From NCBI GenBank assembly GCA_018268055.1, contig JAFDXF010000078.1, forward strand, positions 1-36,070: a stretch of DNA of 36,070 nucleotides. Reading direction: 5' to 3'. The notes beneath the pieces were generated by a model. The model was not told where the DNA came from, ran no database searches, and saw nothing but the letters and a program-made list of their open reading frames with translations. This DNA comes from Bacteroidota bacterium. GTDB lineage: Bacteria; Bacteroidota; Bacteroidia; Chitinophagales; Chitinophagaceae. Position 1 is the stretch's first letter. Each line of letters begins with the position of its first letter. Shown here piece by piece: positions 15,119 to 23,955 of this stretch. The translations under genes and the position numbers were made by a program.

Positions 15119-17196
15119 TGTTCTTGCCGTGTTTTATTGAATAAATATTTATATATTTCAATTTGTGAACGAACTTTAGGTTTATTATTCTGTACATATT
15201 CATTACTCAGTTCGTTGTCTAATTTTCTTGCTTTTACATTGTCTTGAAGTTGAATGTCCAGAATATCGAGCAGTTCTTTTTTCAATACATCATTCCAGAT
15301 AGGGCAGGTGGCTTCTACTCTGTGTTCTAAATTTCGACGCATCCAATCTGCCGAAGAGATAAATATTTTTTCTTTGCCTTTATTATGAAATACCCATACT
15401 CTGGCATGTTCTAAATATTCGTCCACAATGCTGATTGCTTTGACATGTAATTCAAATTTATGATGCTCCGTTAGCATACAGCATATTCCTCTGATGATGA
15501 GTTTTAATTGCACACCTGCTCGTGCAGCTTCATACAGTTTTTGAATCATCTCTTGATCCGAAAGCGAATTCATTTTGAGTATGATGGAAGCAGGCTTTCT
15601 TTTTTGAGCTTGTTTTATTTCCGCATCAATTAATTGCAGCATCTCCTTTTTTACAATATGTGGACTTGGTATAATGTGTTTTAAATATTTAAGAAGGTGA
15701 TGTCTTGTCTTTGGTTGTTCTAAAAAGGCAAACATCTTATTGATGTCGTCCATGATTTTTTGATTGGCAGTCAATAAGCAGTGATCGGCATAGACTGTGG
15801 CTGTTTGTTCATTCAGATTTCCGGTACTGATAAAACCATAAAAGAACCATTTGTTTTCTTTAGTTTTCTTTTTTATGACACAGATTTTTGAATGTACTTT
15901 CGTATTCGGAATTTCAACGAGTACTTTTGCGCCTTCTTCTTCTAATCGGTTTTTCCATTCGATATTTGCTACTTCATCAAATCTTGCTCTCAATTCCAGC
16001 ATTACGGTTACTTCTTTACCGTTTCTTACAGCATTGATCAGTGCATTAATTATTTTTGACTGTGCAGCCAATCTGTAACAGGTAATTTTTATGCTGATAA
16101 CATCAGGGTCAAACGCTGCTTCTCTGATTAAATCAATAATGGGCGTAAATGTGTGATAGGGAAAATTCAATAGAATGTCTTTTTCGAGCACAACATCTGA
16201 AACTCTTTTTGAATCAATCTGTGGATGATCGAATGGTTTACTTCTATGTGTCGTTTCATTAAAAATAGAGGAAGGAAAATTCATAAAATCGCGAAAGTTG
16301 TGAATCCTGCCTCCTGGTATAAGGTTATCTCTTTTGGTGAAGTTCATTCTTCGAATTAGATATTCCAATAAGCCGGCATCCATTTCAAGGTCATATACAA
16401 ATCGAACCGGCTTTGCTTTTTTTCTATTCTTAATTCCTTTTTCAAGTTTTTGAATAATACCTGTTGCTATATCGTCTTCAATATCTATTTCAGCATCACG
16501 GGTTACTTTAAAAATTGCTGATTGATATTGGTCATATCCAAAATAAGAAAATATTGAAGGAAGATTATACCGGATTATATCTTCCAACAAAATGATATGG
16601 TGCGCTTCTGCATTTTCATTGGGTAAAATAATGAATCGGCCTAAAGTTTTTGTAGGAATTTCTATCAATGCATATTTTCTTTTTAAAGTATTATCTTTTT
16701 GCCACATCACCACTCCCAGATAGATAGACTTGTCTCTGAGTGCCGGAAACGAAACAATGTTTTCAATCATCAATGGAATAACTTCGGTACTGACGACTTC
16801 CTCGTAATGGTCACGAATAAATTTTTGTTGTGCGTCATTCAATTCTTTTTCGGTCAATAAAAAAATTTGTTTGCTTTTTAACTCCTCTGTTATATCATTC
16901 CAAATACGGGCAAATTCACCTTGCTGATTCAACACAATCATTTGAATTTCGTCCAAAATTTCCTGTGGATTATTTTCTAAGTGAATATTGTTTTTATTGC
17001 CCAACTGCACCATTCTTTTCAACGTAGCTACACGTACACGAAAAAACTCATCCAGATTGTTGGAAAAAATTCCTAAAAAACGAATACGTTCTCTTAATGG
17101 CACTGTACTATCTGCCGCTTCTTGTAATACTCTTGCATTAAAGGAGAGCCAGCTTATATCTCTGGTGATAAACTTTGCTTTATACGGATTGGCCAT
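15115..17196 (-). CDS. ppk1: Polyphosphate kinase 1
   Basis: Reversibly polymerises the gamma-phosphate of ATP into polyphosphate. The 693-residue protein has the full PPK1 layout: N-terminal helical domain with ISWLSFNARVLQEA and LGIFSNNLDEFFRVRV (about 14-57), head domain, and two phospholipase-D-like C domains. Autophosphorylated His435 lies in KVHSKICVI, and the second conserved His604 lies in VWVFHNKGKEKIF near SSADWMRRNLEHRVE. SIKITCYRLA and LELRARFDE are present. It is the first gene of a two-gene operon with the Ppx/GppA phosphatase. Confidence 0.97.
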   Translation of the reverse strand: MANPYKAKFITRDISWLSFNARVLQEAADSTVPLRERIRFLGIFSNNLDEFFRVRVATLKRMVQLGNKNNIHLENNPQEILDEIQMIVLNQQGEFARIWNDITEELKSKQIFLLTEKELNDAQQKFIRDHYEEVVSTEVIPLMIENIVSFPALRDKSIYLGVVMWQKDNTLKRKYALIEIPTKTLGRFIILPNENAEAHHIILLEDIIRYNLPSIFSYFGYDQYQSAIFKVTRDAEIDIEDDIATGIIQKLEKGIKNRKKAKPVRFVYDLEMDAGLLEYLIRRMNFTKRDNLIPGGRIHNFRDFMNFPSSIFNETTHRSKPFDHPQIDSKRVSDVVLEKDILLNFPYHTFTPIIDLIREAAFDPDVISIKITCYRLAAQSKIINALINAVRNGKEVTVMLELRARFDEVANIEWKNRLEEEGAKVLVEIPNTKVHSKICVIKKKTKENKWFFYGFISTGNLNEQTATVYADHCLLTANQKIMDDINKMFAFLEQPKTRHHLLKYLKHIIPSPHIVKKEMLQLIDAEIKQAQKRKPASIILKMNSLSDQEMIQKLYEAARAGVQLKLIIRGICCMLTEHHKFELHVKAISIVDEYLEHARVWVFHNKGKEKIFISSADWMRRNLEHRVEATCPIWNDVLKKELLDILDIQLQDNVKARKLDNELSNEYVQNNKPKVRSQIEIYKYLFNKTRQEQ

Positions 17197-17296
17197 TTTA
17201 TTTTTATGCTGTGTCAGTAAATTTACAAAAGAATCGATGAACAGCGCTCAATAATGTATTATTAGCATAATAATTTTTGGCAACAAATCTCTTTGC

Positions 17297-18223
17297 TCAT
17301 TTTAGCTCTTTCAGTGCATCAGTAATTTTTTGATTTATTTCCGTTTCAGAAAGTGATTCTTTGATGAAAGGCGTACCAATTACTATTTCATATAGTTCAA
17401 TATACCTGTTGGAAATTGTTTGTACCCACTCATCACTCATAGCAGGTACTGTTTGCCCTTCTTTGCCCATAAAATTATTGGCAATAAGCCATTCTCTTAC
17501 AAATTCTTTGCTCAATTGTTTTTGTCGTTCTCCTTTTGTTTGTCGTTCTTCAAAATCTTGAGCATAAAAATATCTTGATGAGTCGGGGGTGTGAATCTCA
17601 TCCATCAAAACAATATTGCCGTTGAGTTTACCAAACTCATATTTTGTATCTGCCAAGATCAAGCCTTGTCGTGTTGCAATCTCTTTTCCTCTTTTAAATA
17701 AAGCAAGTGAATATTGACATAAAATTTCCCATTCTTTTTCAGTACACAGTCCTCGGCGAATAATTTCTTGAGCCGTTATATCTTCATCATGCCCTGCATC
17801 AGCTTTTGTACTTGGGGTAATGATTGGGGTAGGGAAGTAGTCATTTTCTTTAAGCCCATCAGGCATTTGAGCACCACAAATTTCTCTTTTGCCGGAAGAA
17901 TAGGTGCGCCAAGCATGGCCTACCAAATTCCCTCTAACGACCATTTCTATTTTAAAAGGCTCACATTTTGAGCCGATAGAAACATTGGGTGCAGGCACTT
18001 CTAAAAGCCAATTTGGGCAAATATCTGCTGTAGAATGAAGCATAAATGCCGCTATTTGGTTCAAAACCTGGCCTTTATACGGTATTTGACGGGGTAAAAT
18101 GACGTCAAAGGCTGAAATCCTGTCAGAAGCTATCATCACTAACCATTTATCGGAAATGGTATAAACATCCCGGACTTTGCCACTGTAAAAATTTGTTTGC
18201 TCAGGGAAAGAAAAGTTTACCAT
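17297..18223 (-). CDS. purC: Phosphoribosylaminoimidazole-succinocarboxamide synthase
   Basis: The purine-pathway ligase joining CAIR and aspartate with ATP to give SAICAR. The 308-residue protein opens with YSGKVRDVYTISDKWLVMIA and SDRISAFDVILPRQIPYKG, and contains EMVVRGNLVGHAWRTYSSGK, TPSTKADAGHDEDIT and LADTKYEFGKLNG, all SAICAR synthetase hallmarks. It is of the longer form (about 300 residues) rather than the 240-residue E. coli form. It stands alone, divergent from the TonB-dependent receptor gene. A promoter with a perfect -33 TTTG and a near-perfect -7 ends only four bases before the ATG, so the mRNA may be leaderless. Confidence 0.97.
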   Translation of the reverse strand: MVNFSFPEQTNFYSGKVRDVYTISDKWLVMIASDRISAFDVILPRQIPYKGQVLNQIAAFMLHSTADICPNWLLEVPAPNVSIGSKCEPFKIEMVVRGNLVGHAWRTYSSGKREICGAQMPDGLKENDYFPTPIITPSTKADAGHDEDITAQEIIRRGLCTEKEWEILCQYSLALFKRGKEIATRQGLILADTKYEFGKLNGNIVLMDEIHTPDSSRYFYAQDFEERQTKGERQKQLSKEFVREWLIANNFMGKEGQTVPAMSDEWVQTISNRYIELYEIVIGTPFIKESLSETEINQKITDALKELK

Positions 18224-18227
18224 AAGC

Positions 18228-18258
18228 CGAAATTAAGCAGGAAAAAAAGCAGTACAAA
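18228..18258 (-). promoter_or_regulatory. Promoter of purC
   Basis: On the minus strand, TTTG (18255-18258), exactly 19 bases, then TAATTTCG (18228-18235). This matches TTTG-N19-TAnnTTTG at all but one position. The ATG begins four bases beyond the -7 box. Confidence 0.55.
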
Positions 18259-18334
18259 AGGCGGTGACTTTAAGATTTCAACAAGTTATCCTTTCTCCTT
18301 AAAAATTAAATTTTTACATAAAGCCTACATTGCT

Positions 18335-18371
18335 TATTTTTCCGCCAAATTTCAACGGAGAAAATTCTCCG
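18335..18371 (+). promoter_or_regulatory. -7 box and 5'-leader hairpin of the TonB-dependent receptor gene
   Basis: TATTTTTC (18335-18342) is one base from TAnnTTTG. The presumed leader then holds CGGAGAA (18356-18362) and TTCTCCG (18365-18371), a perfect seven-base stem with a two-base AA centre, 25 bp before the ATG. As DNA it is a 16-base palindrome and could be an operator; as RNA the two-base loop is tight. Confidence 0.4.
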
Positions 18372-18396
18372 AAACAAAACTAAAAACTTCCTTATT

Positions 18397-21300
18397 ATGA
18401 GAAAAAGCTACCGCTTTTTGTTTACCTGTCTTATAGCAGGGTTAGTTTCTTTCACGACTAATGCTCAGAAAGTTACCGTTTCCGGTAAAGTTAAAAACGG
18501 CACTTCTAAAGAGCCTGTTAATGCAGTTTCTGTTGTGGTAAAAGAAACCGGTCAAGGCACTTATACCAATCCTGATGGTGAATTCAGTATCAGTGTAAGC
18601 AAATTACCTGTGACTCTTGTATTCAGTTCAACAAGCTATTTTACACAAGAAGTATCTGTAACAAATGCTTCTAAACCTATTGATGTTGACTTTAAAGTTA
18701 ACAGTGAAATGGGACAAGAAGTAGTAGTTGCCGCTAACCGTGTGCCGCAACGCTTATTAGAAGCTCCTGTAACTGTTGAACGTTTAAGTGCTGCTACACT
18801 AAAGAGCGTTCCTGCTCCTTCAATGTATGAAGCAATTACCAACCTAAAAGGTGTGGATGTGCATACAGCAAGTCTTACATTCCGTACTGTTACTACTCGT
18901 GGTTTCGTGAGCAGTGGTAATACACGCCTTAATCAATTGGTAGATGGTATGGATAATCAGGCACCGGGATTGAACTTCTCTGTAAGTTCAATCGTAGGTT
19001 TAACTGATTTAGATGTTGATAATATTGAGGTATTATCCGGTGCGTCTTCTGTGCTTTATGGTTCGGGAGGTATCAATGGTACTGTATTAATCAATAGCAA
19101 AAACCCTTTTAAATATCAAGGCCTTAGCTATAATATTAAGCAAGGTATCATGCACGTAGATCGCAGACAAAGAGGTGCTGCTCCTTATTATAATTGGTCT
19201 TTCCGTTATGCTCAGACCATAAAAAACAAATTTGCATATAAACTAAGTGCTGAGATAATTAAAGGTAGTGATTGGCAAGCCGATGATTATCGCAATAAGG
19301 GTCAAATCGGTATCCTGAGTGCAGTAAAAGGCGGTAATCGTTTGAATGATCCAAACTATAATGGTGTCAATGTATATGGCGATGAAACAGACATTAACAT
19401 GGATGCATTTTCATACTATGTACAAGACTTGACAAGAAGAGGAATCTTAGCAAGCACCGGTGGTAATATTGATGTAGTGAATCTGCTCAATATGTATTAT
19501 GGTGCAATTGGTAATCCCAAATATCCTACAAACCCTCAAAGAGATGGTTTTTATTCATTCGCACCATTTGCAAGTATTATGGTTGCTCCGGGTTTGAATC
19601 TTCAGCAGTTTTTGAATTTACCAACCGTAAAGCCGAACATTGATAATATGTTCCCATTCTATAATGGTTTGAAAAATGGCTATTACAGAAATACCAATGT
19701 TTCCAGAACAGGTTATTTAGAAAAAGACCTTGTAGATTATAATACTTTAAATGCAAAAGGTAACCTTGGTCTTTATTATAAAATAACAGACAATATAGAA
19801 GCTTCTTGGAATTCTTATTTTGGAACAGGAACTACTGTTTATACAGGCGCTAACCGTTATTCTCTTCGCAACTTTAAAATGGCTCAGCACAAATTAGAAT
19901 TCAAAGGAAAGAATTGGATGCTTCGTGGTTATACAACGCAAGAAAATGCCGGTGATTCTTATATCGGTGATGCAGTTGGAACATTCTTGAATGAAGCAGC
20001 TCGCCCAAGTGGTACAGTATGGCTTCCCGGTTATATAGGTACATTCTCTGAAGTAAGACGTCAAAGCCAAGCTATCAGCGATATTACTTTACATAATCAA
20101 ATAAGAGACATATACGATAATATGACGGTGAATCCGTTTAACGGAGCAACGATTGCCGGCCTTCCTCGTTTCCAACCAGGAACTCCTCAGTTTGATGCAG
20201 CAGCGAAACTAATTAAAAGTACTCCAGTAAACAGACCGGGCGGTTCTAAATTCCTTGACAAGTCTGACTTATGGTCAACAGAAGGACAAGCTAATATTTC
20301 TGATGCATTCCATTTTTCTGACAAAGTGGATGTTATTATTGGCGGTCAATGGAAGCAGTGGGTATTGAATTCTCAAGGCACTATTTTCGCCGACACTTTG
20401 GATAAAATCAGAGTGAATGAAACAGGCGCTTATATTCAATTGAAGAAGAGTTTATTGAATGGCATATTGACATTATCTGCTGCTGGTCGTTATGATAAGC
20501 AAACAAACTTCGAAGGAAAATTCACTCCTCGTTTAGCTGCTGTTATTAAAGTAGCAAAGAATAACAATCTTCGTCTTTCTTATCAAACATCTTACAGGTT
20601 CCCTTCTAACCAGAATCAATATATCAGCCTTCGTTTAGGCGGTGGTAGCAGTTACTTAATTGGTTCATTACCTGAATTCCAAACTTACTATGGTTTGAAC
20701 GGTGCAAAACCAGGCTATACTGCTGCAAGCGTATTGAGCTATAGAGCCGGAACTTTAGCAGATTCAAGCAGATTGGTAAGAGCAGTATTTAATCCTTTAA
20801 AGCCTGAAACAGTAGCTTCTTATGAAGTTGGTTACAAAGGTATTATTGCCAATAAATTAATGGTGGATGCTTATTATTATTACAGTGATTATAGAGACTT
20901 TATTGTAAGCTCAGCTGTAGTACAAGGTGGTAGCACAGGTGCTCAATTTGAAACATATTCAAGCTTCAGCAGCAATAGCGTTTCTTACAATCAAAATTCT
21001 ACCAACAGAGTAAAATCAAGCGGTTGGGGAATTGGTTTGGAATATAAAGCATATAAGAATTATGTAGTTTATGGAAACTTGTTCTCTGATGTATTGAATA
21101 ATGTACCTGCAGGTGTTGTTACTTTCTTCAACGCACCTAAATATCGTTACAATATTGGATTAAGAAACGATAATGTATTTAAGAATGTTGGTTTCAACGT
21201 AGTAGCTAAATGGCAGGACAATAACTATTATGAAGGAACTTTCGTAAGTGGTACATTACCTTACTTTACTTGGGTTGATGCACAAATCAGCTATCGTCCA

Positions 21301-21423
21301 ACCGGTACTAAGAGTACTTTCCGTGTAGGTGGTACAAATCTTGGCAACAACTATTACCGTACAGGTTATGGTAGCCCGGCAGTAGGTGGATTGTATTACA
21401 TTTCTTATGGATTTAATCTTTAA
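18397..21423 (+). CDS. TonB-dependent outer-membrane receptor with carboxypeptidase-like regulatory domain
   Basis: Imports an unidentified ligand across the outer membrane using TonB energy. The 1008-residue protein has a signal peptide (cut near TTNAQ), a CarboxypepD_reg-like domain at about 25-105 (VTVSGKVKNGTSKEPVNAVS and the NPDGEFSISV turn), a plug domain at about 115-240 (MYEAITNLKGVDV, TRGFVSSGNTRLNQLVDGMD, EVLSGASSVLYGSGGINGTV), and a long aromatic-rich beta-barrel ending YYISYGFNL with the usual terminal aromatic strand. No SusD-like partner follows, and no ligand-specific neighbour is present, so the substrate cannot be inferred. It is monocistronic with a terminator at 21444-21472. 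Confidence 0.93.
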   Translation: MRKSYRFLFTCLIAGLVSFTTNAQKVTVSGKVKNGTSKEPVNAVSVVVKETGQGTYTNPDGEFSISVSKLPVTLVFSSTSYFTQEVSVTNASKPIDVDFKVNSEMGQEVVVAANRVPQRLLEAPVTVERLSAATLKSVPAPSMYEAITNLKGVDVHTASLTFRTVTTRGFVSSGNTRLNQLVDGMDNQAPGLNFSVSSIVGLTDLDVDNIEVLSGASSVLYGSGGINGTVLINSKNPFKYQGLSYNIKQGIMHVDRRQRGAAPYYNWSFRYAQTIKNKFAYKLSAEIIKGSDWQADDYRNKGQIGILSAVKGGNRLNDPNYNGVNVYGDETDINMDAFSYYVQDLTRRGILASTGGNIDVVNLLNMYYGAIGNPKYPTNPQRDGFYSFAPFASIMVAPGLNLQQFLNLPTVKPNIDNMFPFYNGLKNGYYRNTNVSRTGYLEKDLVDYNTLNAKGNLGLYYKITDNIEASWNSYFGTGTTVYTGANRYSLRNFKMAQHKLEFKGKNWMLRGYTTQENAGDSYIGDAVGTFLNEAARPSGTVWLPGYIGTFSEVRRQSQAISDITLHNQIRDIYDNMTVNPFNGATIAGLPRFQPGTPQFDAAAKLIKSTPVNRPGGSKFLDKSDLWSTEGQANISDAFHFSDKVDVIIGGQWKQWVLNSQGTIFADTLDKIRVNETGAYIQLKKSLLNGILTLSAAGRYDKQTNFEGKFTPRLAAVIKVAKNNNLRLSYQTSYRFPSNQNQYISLRLGGGSSYLIGSLPEFQTYYGLNGAKPGYTAASVLSYRAGTLADSSRLVRAVFNPLKPETVASYEVGYKGIIANKLMVDAYYYYSDYRDFIVSSAVVQGGSTGAQFETYSSFSSNSVSYNQNSTNRVKSSGWGIGLEYKAYKNYVVYGNLFSDVLNNVPAGVVTFFNAPKYRYNIGLRNDNVFKNVGFNVVAKWQDNNYYEGTFVSGTLPYFTWVDAQISYRPTGTKSTFRVGGTNLGNNYYRTGYGSPAVGGLYYISYGFNL

Positions 21424-21443
21424 TTGAAATATCGGGTTAGTTT

Positions 21444-21472
21444 AAAAGCCTCGCATTTGCGGGGCTTTTTTT
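21444..21472 (+). terminator. Rho-independent terminator of the TonB-dependent receptor gene
   Basis: AAAAGCCTCGC (21444-21454) pairs, with one G-T, with GCGGGGCTTTT around a short ATTT loop, followed by a T run to 21472. Confidence 0.85.
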
Positions 21473-21520
21473 ATGAACAAAAACTAATTCTGTTTTTTTA
21501 CTAACTTCACTGATTCAAAT

Positions 21521-22207
21521 ATGAAACAGTTTCTTTTATTTTTAAGTTTTGTTTTCTTGATACAAACTATTCGAGCACAAGAAATCGCACAAATTACTTT
21601 TTCAGGCGGTAGTACTATAAATTATTTTTCTATTGTTACCGATGGTGATGTGTTGATTCGTATTTCACCGGATGGAAAAATATTGGAATGGGGAACAGAA
21701 CTTCAATCAAATAGAAATAACCTTTACTATGCTCCCAAATTGCAACCATATTTAGGGCGTGTAGAATACTATGGTATGGAAGCTGATTCAGTATCAAAAG
21801 GGAAAATCAAAAGCATTGGCAGTTGTCAATTTACTTATTACAATGCTTATGAAGATGCAGCTAAAAAAGGAAAATTAAAAACGGCAGGGCGCAATGTTTT
21901 TGATTATTACGGCGAGTATGATATGAAAGACTTGCAGGGGAAATTAAAACTGTTTGGCACACAACCAATTCAATATTATACCACTTTTGATGATGTGGCT
22001 TTTCGCGGAAAAATTCGTTCTATCGGAAACACAATGATTGTGTACTATTCCTCTTTTGATGATAAGGCAATAAAAGGAAAGGTCAAAAGTATTGGGCCGG
22101 TCAATTATAGTTGGTACACTTCTTTTGATGTAAACTATGGGCCCGGCTCTTTAAAGAGTATGAACTTCAGACAAAATATTGCAGGTATCATTTATATCGT
22201 ACAGTAA
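21521..22207 (+). CDS. Secreted protein of unknown function built from 23-residue repeats
   Basis: I do not recognise a named family. The 228-residue protein has a signal peptide (MKQFLLFLSFVFLIQTIRAQ). Its body from about residue 86 is tandem units of exactly 23 residues: GKIKSIGSCQFTYYNAYEDA..., GKLKTAGRNVFDYYGEYDMK..., GKLKLFGTQPIQYYTTFDDV..., GKIRSIGNTMIVYYSSFDDK..., then a diverged GKVKSIGPVNYSWYTSFDVN unit and a terminal GSLKSMN. A degenerate related unit begins near GKILEWGTELQ. The pattern G-K-hydrophobic-K/R-x-x-G-x5-YY-x-x-F/Y-D/E-D suggests a repeating beta-hairpin solenoid. The length matches MORN repeats but the residues do not. It lies just after the receptor terminator and could encode a surface or periplasmic binding protein; this is a guess. 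Confidence 0.75.
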   Translation: MKQFLLFLSFVFLIQTIRAQEIAQITFSGGSTINYFSIVTDGDVLIRISPDGKILEWGTELQSNRNNLYYAPKLQPYLGRVEYYGMEADSVSKGKIKSIGSCQFTYYNAYEDAAKKGKLKTAGRNVFDYYGEYDMKDLQGKLKLFGTQPIQYYTTFDDVAFRGKIRSIGNTMIVYYSSFDDKAIKGKVKSIGPVNYSWYTSFDVNYGPGSLKSMNFRQNIAGIIYIVQ

Positions 22208-22234
22208 TTATCTGAAATACTTTCTTTAGATAAT
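22207..22234. terminator. Weak AT-rich hairpin between convergent genes
   Basis: ATTATCT (22207-22213) pairs with AGATAAT (22228-22234) around a 14-base loop, between the repeat-protein stop and the end of the serine-hydrolase gene. It has little GC and no long T run, so terminator function is uncertain. Confidence 0.3.
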
Positions 22235-22240
22235 ATTGTA

Positions 22241-23839
22241 CTATTTGATAATTATACCGTTTGGATCTTTTTGAAATAAGTAAGCATCAGTTTCTACAAA
22301 ATCATTTGCTTTGATGATGACTCCGGAAGGTTTACCATCCTGAATGACAAACTTAGCAGGATAAATGCCATAGGCAATATTGGAGTAAGTCATTCGGAAT
22401 TCATTGTTGTCCATATATTCCAAATAGCCTATTAAATCAGGATGATGCTCAAAACGACATACAAGCATTTTGTCATTTGCGGTTATGGTTATCTTTCCAT
22501 AAACAGTATTTATATATTCTCCGGTGAAATCGGATAATTTAATTGATGATTTATTTTTTTGCTTTACTCTGTTTGCCATATCATTTAATTCCTGTTCTTT
22601 CTTTTTCATGTTAGGCACAAACAAATCATATAGATAGGCGCTGCGATCCGTATAGGGTTGTCGAAAGAATGCATCCAAAAGCTGATAACGAAGTGCTTCA
22701 AAAAAACTTTGATTATCATTATTGGTCAAAATTGTTATGCCTAAATTCTCTTCGGGTACAAAGCAAACATTGGTTACCATTCCGAATGCACCACCGGTAT
22801 GCCAATATACTTGTCGCCCTGCATAATCAGTCATATATTCTCCCAATCCGTAAGCTCTGAAATGTGTAGGATATACTGTGGACTTTCTAGTGCCGGTAAG
22901 AATATTTCCATCTCGTGTTGCTTGTAAAGCTTCCCATGGTAAAACTCTTTTTCCATCATAGCGGCCACTGTCCAATTGCAGTTGAAGCCATTTACTCAGA
23001 TCTTTTACATTACTCACCATACTTGTTGCAGGGCCAAGATTGTCCACATTGTCAAATGGTATTTTTGTAAGTGGACTAAACAAGTTGTTGTGAGGATAGG
23101 CTACATTGTTTCTTTTTGCTAAGCCGGCAGTATTCATATAGGTATTCGTCATACCCAATGGCTTTAAAATGTTTTCTGATACATAATTTTCCCAAGTAGT
23201 GCCGGTTACTTTTTCTAAAATTTGTCCTGCTACTAAAAATGCTGAGTTGCAATAACCATAATCTTGACGAAAAACACCAACCGGTTTTAGATAACGCATT
23301 TTCCAAATAATAGAGTCCTTCGGAAGATTGGAATCCCAGAATGTAAAATCTCCTTGAAAAGTTTTTGTGCCTAAACGATGGCAAAGCATATCACGCACAT
23401 TTGCCATCACTGTTGCATTGCTATCATAGAGACGAAACCAGGGTATATATTTTGTCACTTTATCATTCAATGATAGTTTTTTTTCATAATCCAACATGGC
23501 GATTGATGTTCCGGTAAACAGCTTGCTGTTTGATGCGATTATGAAAAGTGTATTTTCATCCACTTTATCTTCTTTGCCAAATTCTCTTACCCCGTATCCT
23601 TTGGATAAAAGTACTTTACCATCTTTTACTATTGCAATAGCGAGGCCGGGTACTTGCCACTGTTTCATTCCCCGTTCAATGTATTGATCCAATGAGTCTT
23701 TAACAAAAATATACCCATTCTGTAAGGGCGCATTACTTGCTTTAGTCGATAAGGTAGGTTGCGCTATAACAATACCTTGAATAAAAGTGGTGATTAAAAC
23801 AATGGAATAAAACAATAATTTCTTTGATGTAGTAAGCAT
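22241..23839 (-). CDS. Exported serine hydrolase of the beta-lactamase / class C family with DUF3471-like tail
   Basis: A 532-residue protein with an N-terminal export signal (LLFYSIVLITTFIQGIVIAQ) and a beta-lactamase (PF00144) domain. The catalytic SxxK is SNSK with Ser103 and Lys106 (IASNSKLFTG), the second motif is YCN at 196-198 (YGYCNSAF), and the third is HTGG with His347 (YWHTGGAFGM). The last 100 residues (from KLSDFTGEYINTVYGKITIT) form a small beta domain like DUF3471, common in Bacteroidota serine hydrolases. Members include esterases, D-aminopeptidases and peptidoglycan-related enzymes; nothing here indicates beta-lactam resistance. It is monocistronic on the minus strand. Confidence 0.9.
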   Translation of the reverse strand: MLTTSKKLLFYSIVLITTFIQGIVIAQPTLSTKASNAPLQNGYIFVKDSLDQYIERGMKQWQVPGLAIAIVKDGKVLLSKGYGVREFGKEDKVDENTLFIIASNSKLFTGTSIAMLDYEKKLSLNDKVTKYIPWFRLYDSNATVMANVRDMLCHRLGTKTFQGDFTFWDSNLPKDSIIWKMRYLKPVGVFRQDYGYCNSAFLVAGQILEKVTGTTWENYVSENILKPLGMTNTYMNTAGLAKRNNVAYPHNNLFSPLTKIPFDNVDNLGPATSMVSNVKDLSKWLQLQLDSGRYDGKRVLPWEALQATRDGNILTGTRKSTVYPTHFRAYGLGEYMTDYAGRQVYWHTGGAFGMVTNVCFVPEENLGITILTNNDNQSFFEALRYQLLDAFFRQPYTDRSAYLYDLFVPNMKKKEQELNDMANRVKQKNKSSIKLSDFTGEYINTVYGKITITANDKMLVCRFEHHPDLIGYLEYMDNNEFRMTYSNIAYGIYPAKFVIQDGKPSGVIIKANDFVETDAYLFQKDPNGIIIK

Positions 23840-23955
23840 GACAAGAATATTTTTAAAATTGAATTTAGGAAAATATAAGTTACTGAATGAGTGAAAAGTT
23901 ACAAATAGTTTCTGTAATCATATATTTTCTTGAAATACAAGAAACAAACACCATG

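Noticed and set aside
18397..22207. A SusC/SusD-type polysaccharide utilisation pair
   Set aside because: The gene after the receptor is a short 23-residue-repeat protein, not a SusD-like lipoprotein, and no glycan enzymes are adjacent.
22241..23839. A beta-lactam resistance gene
   Set aside because: The family match is to the broad serine hydrolase group with a DUF3471-like tail; nothing specific to beta-lactamases is seen.
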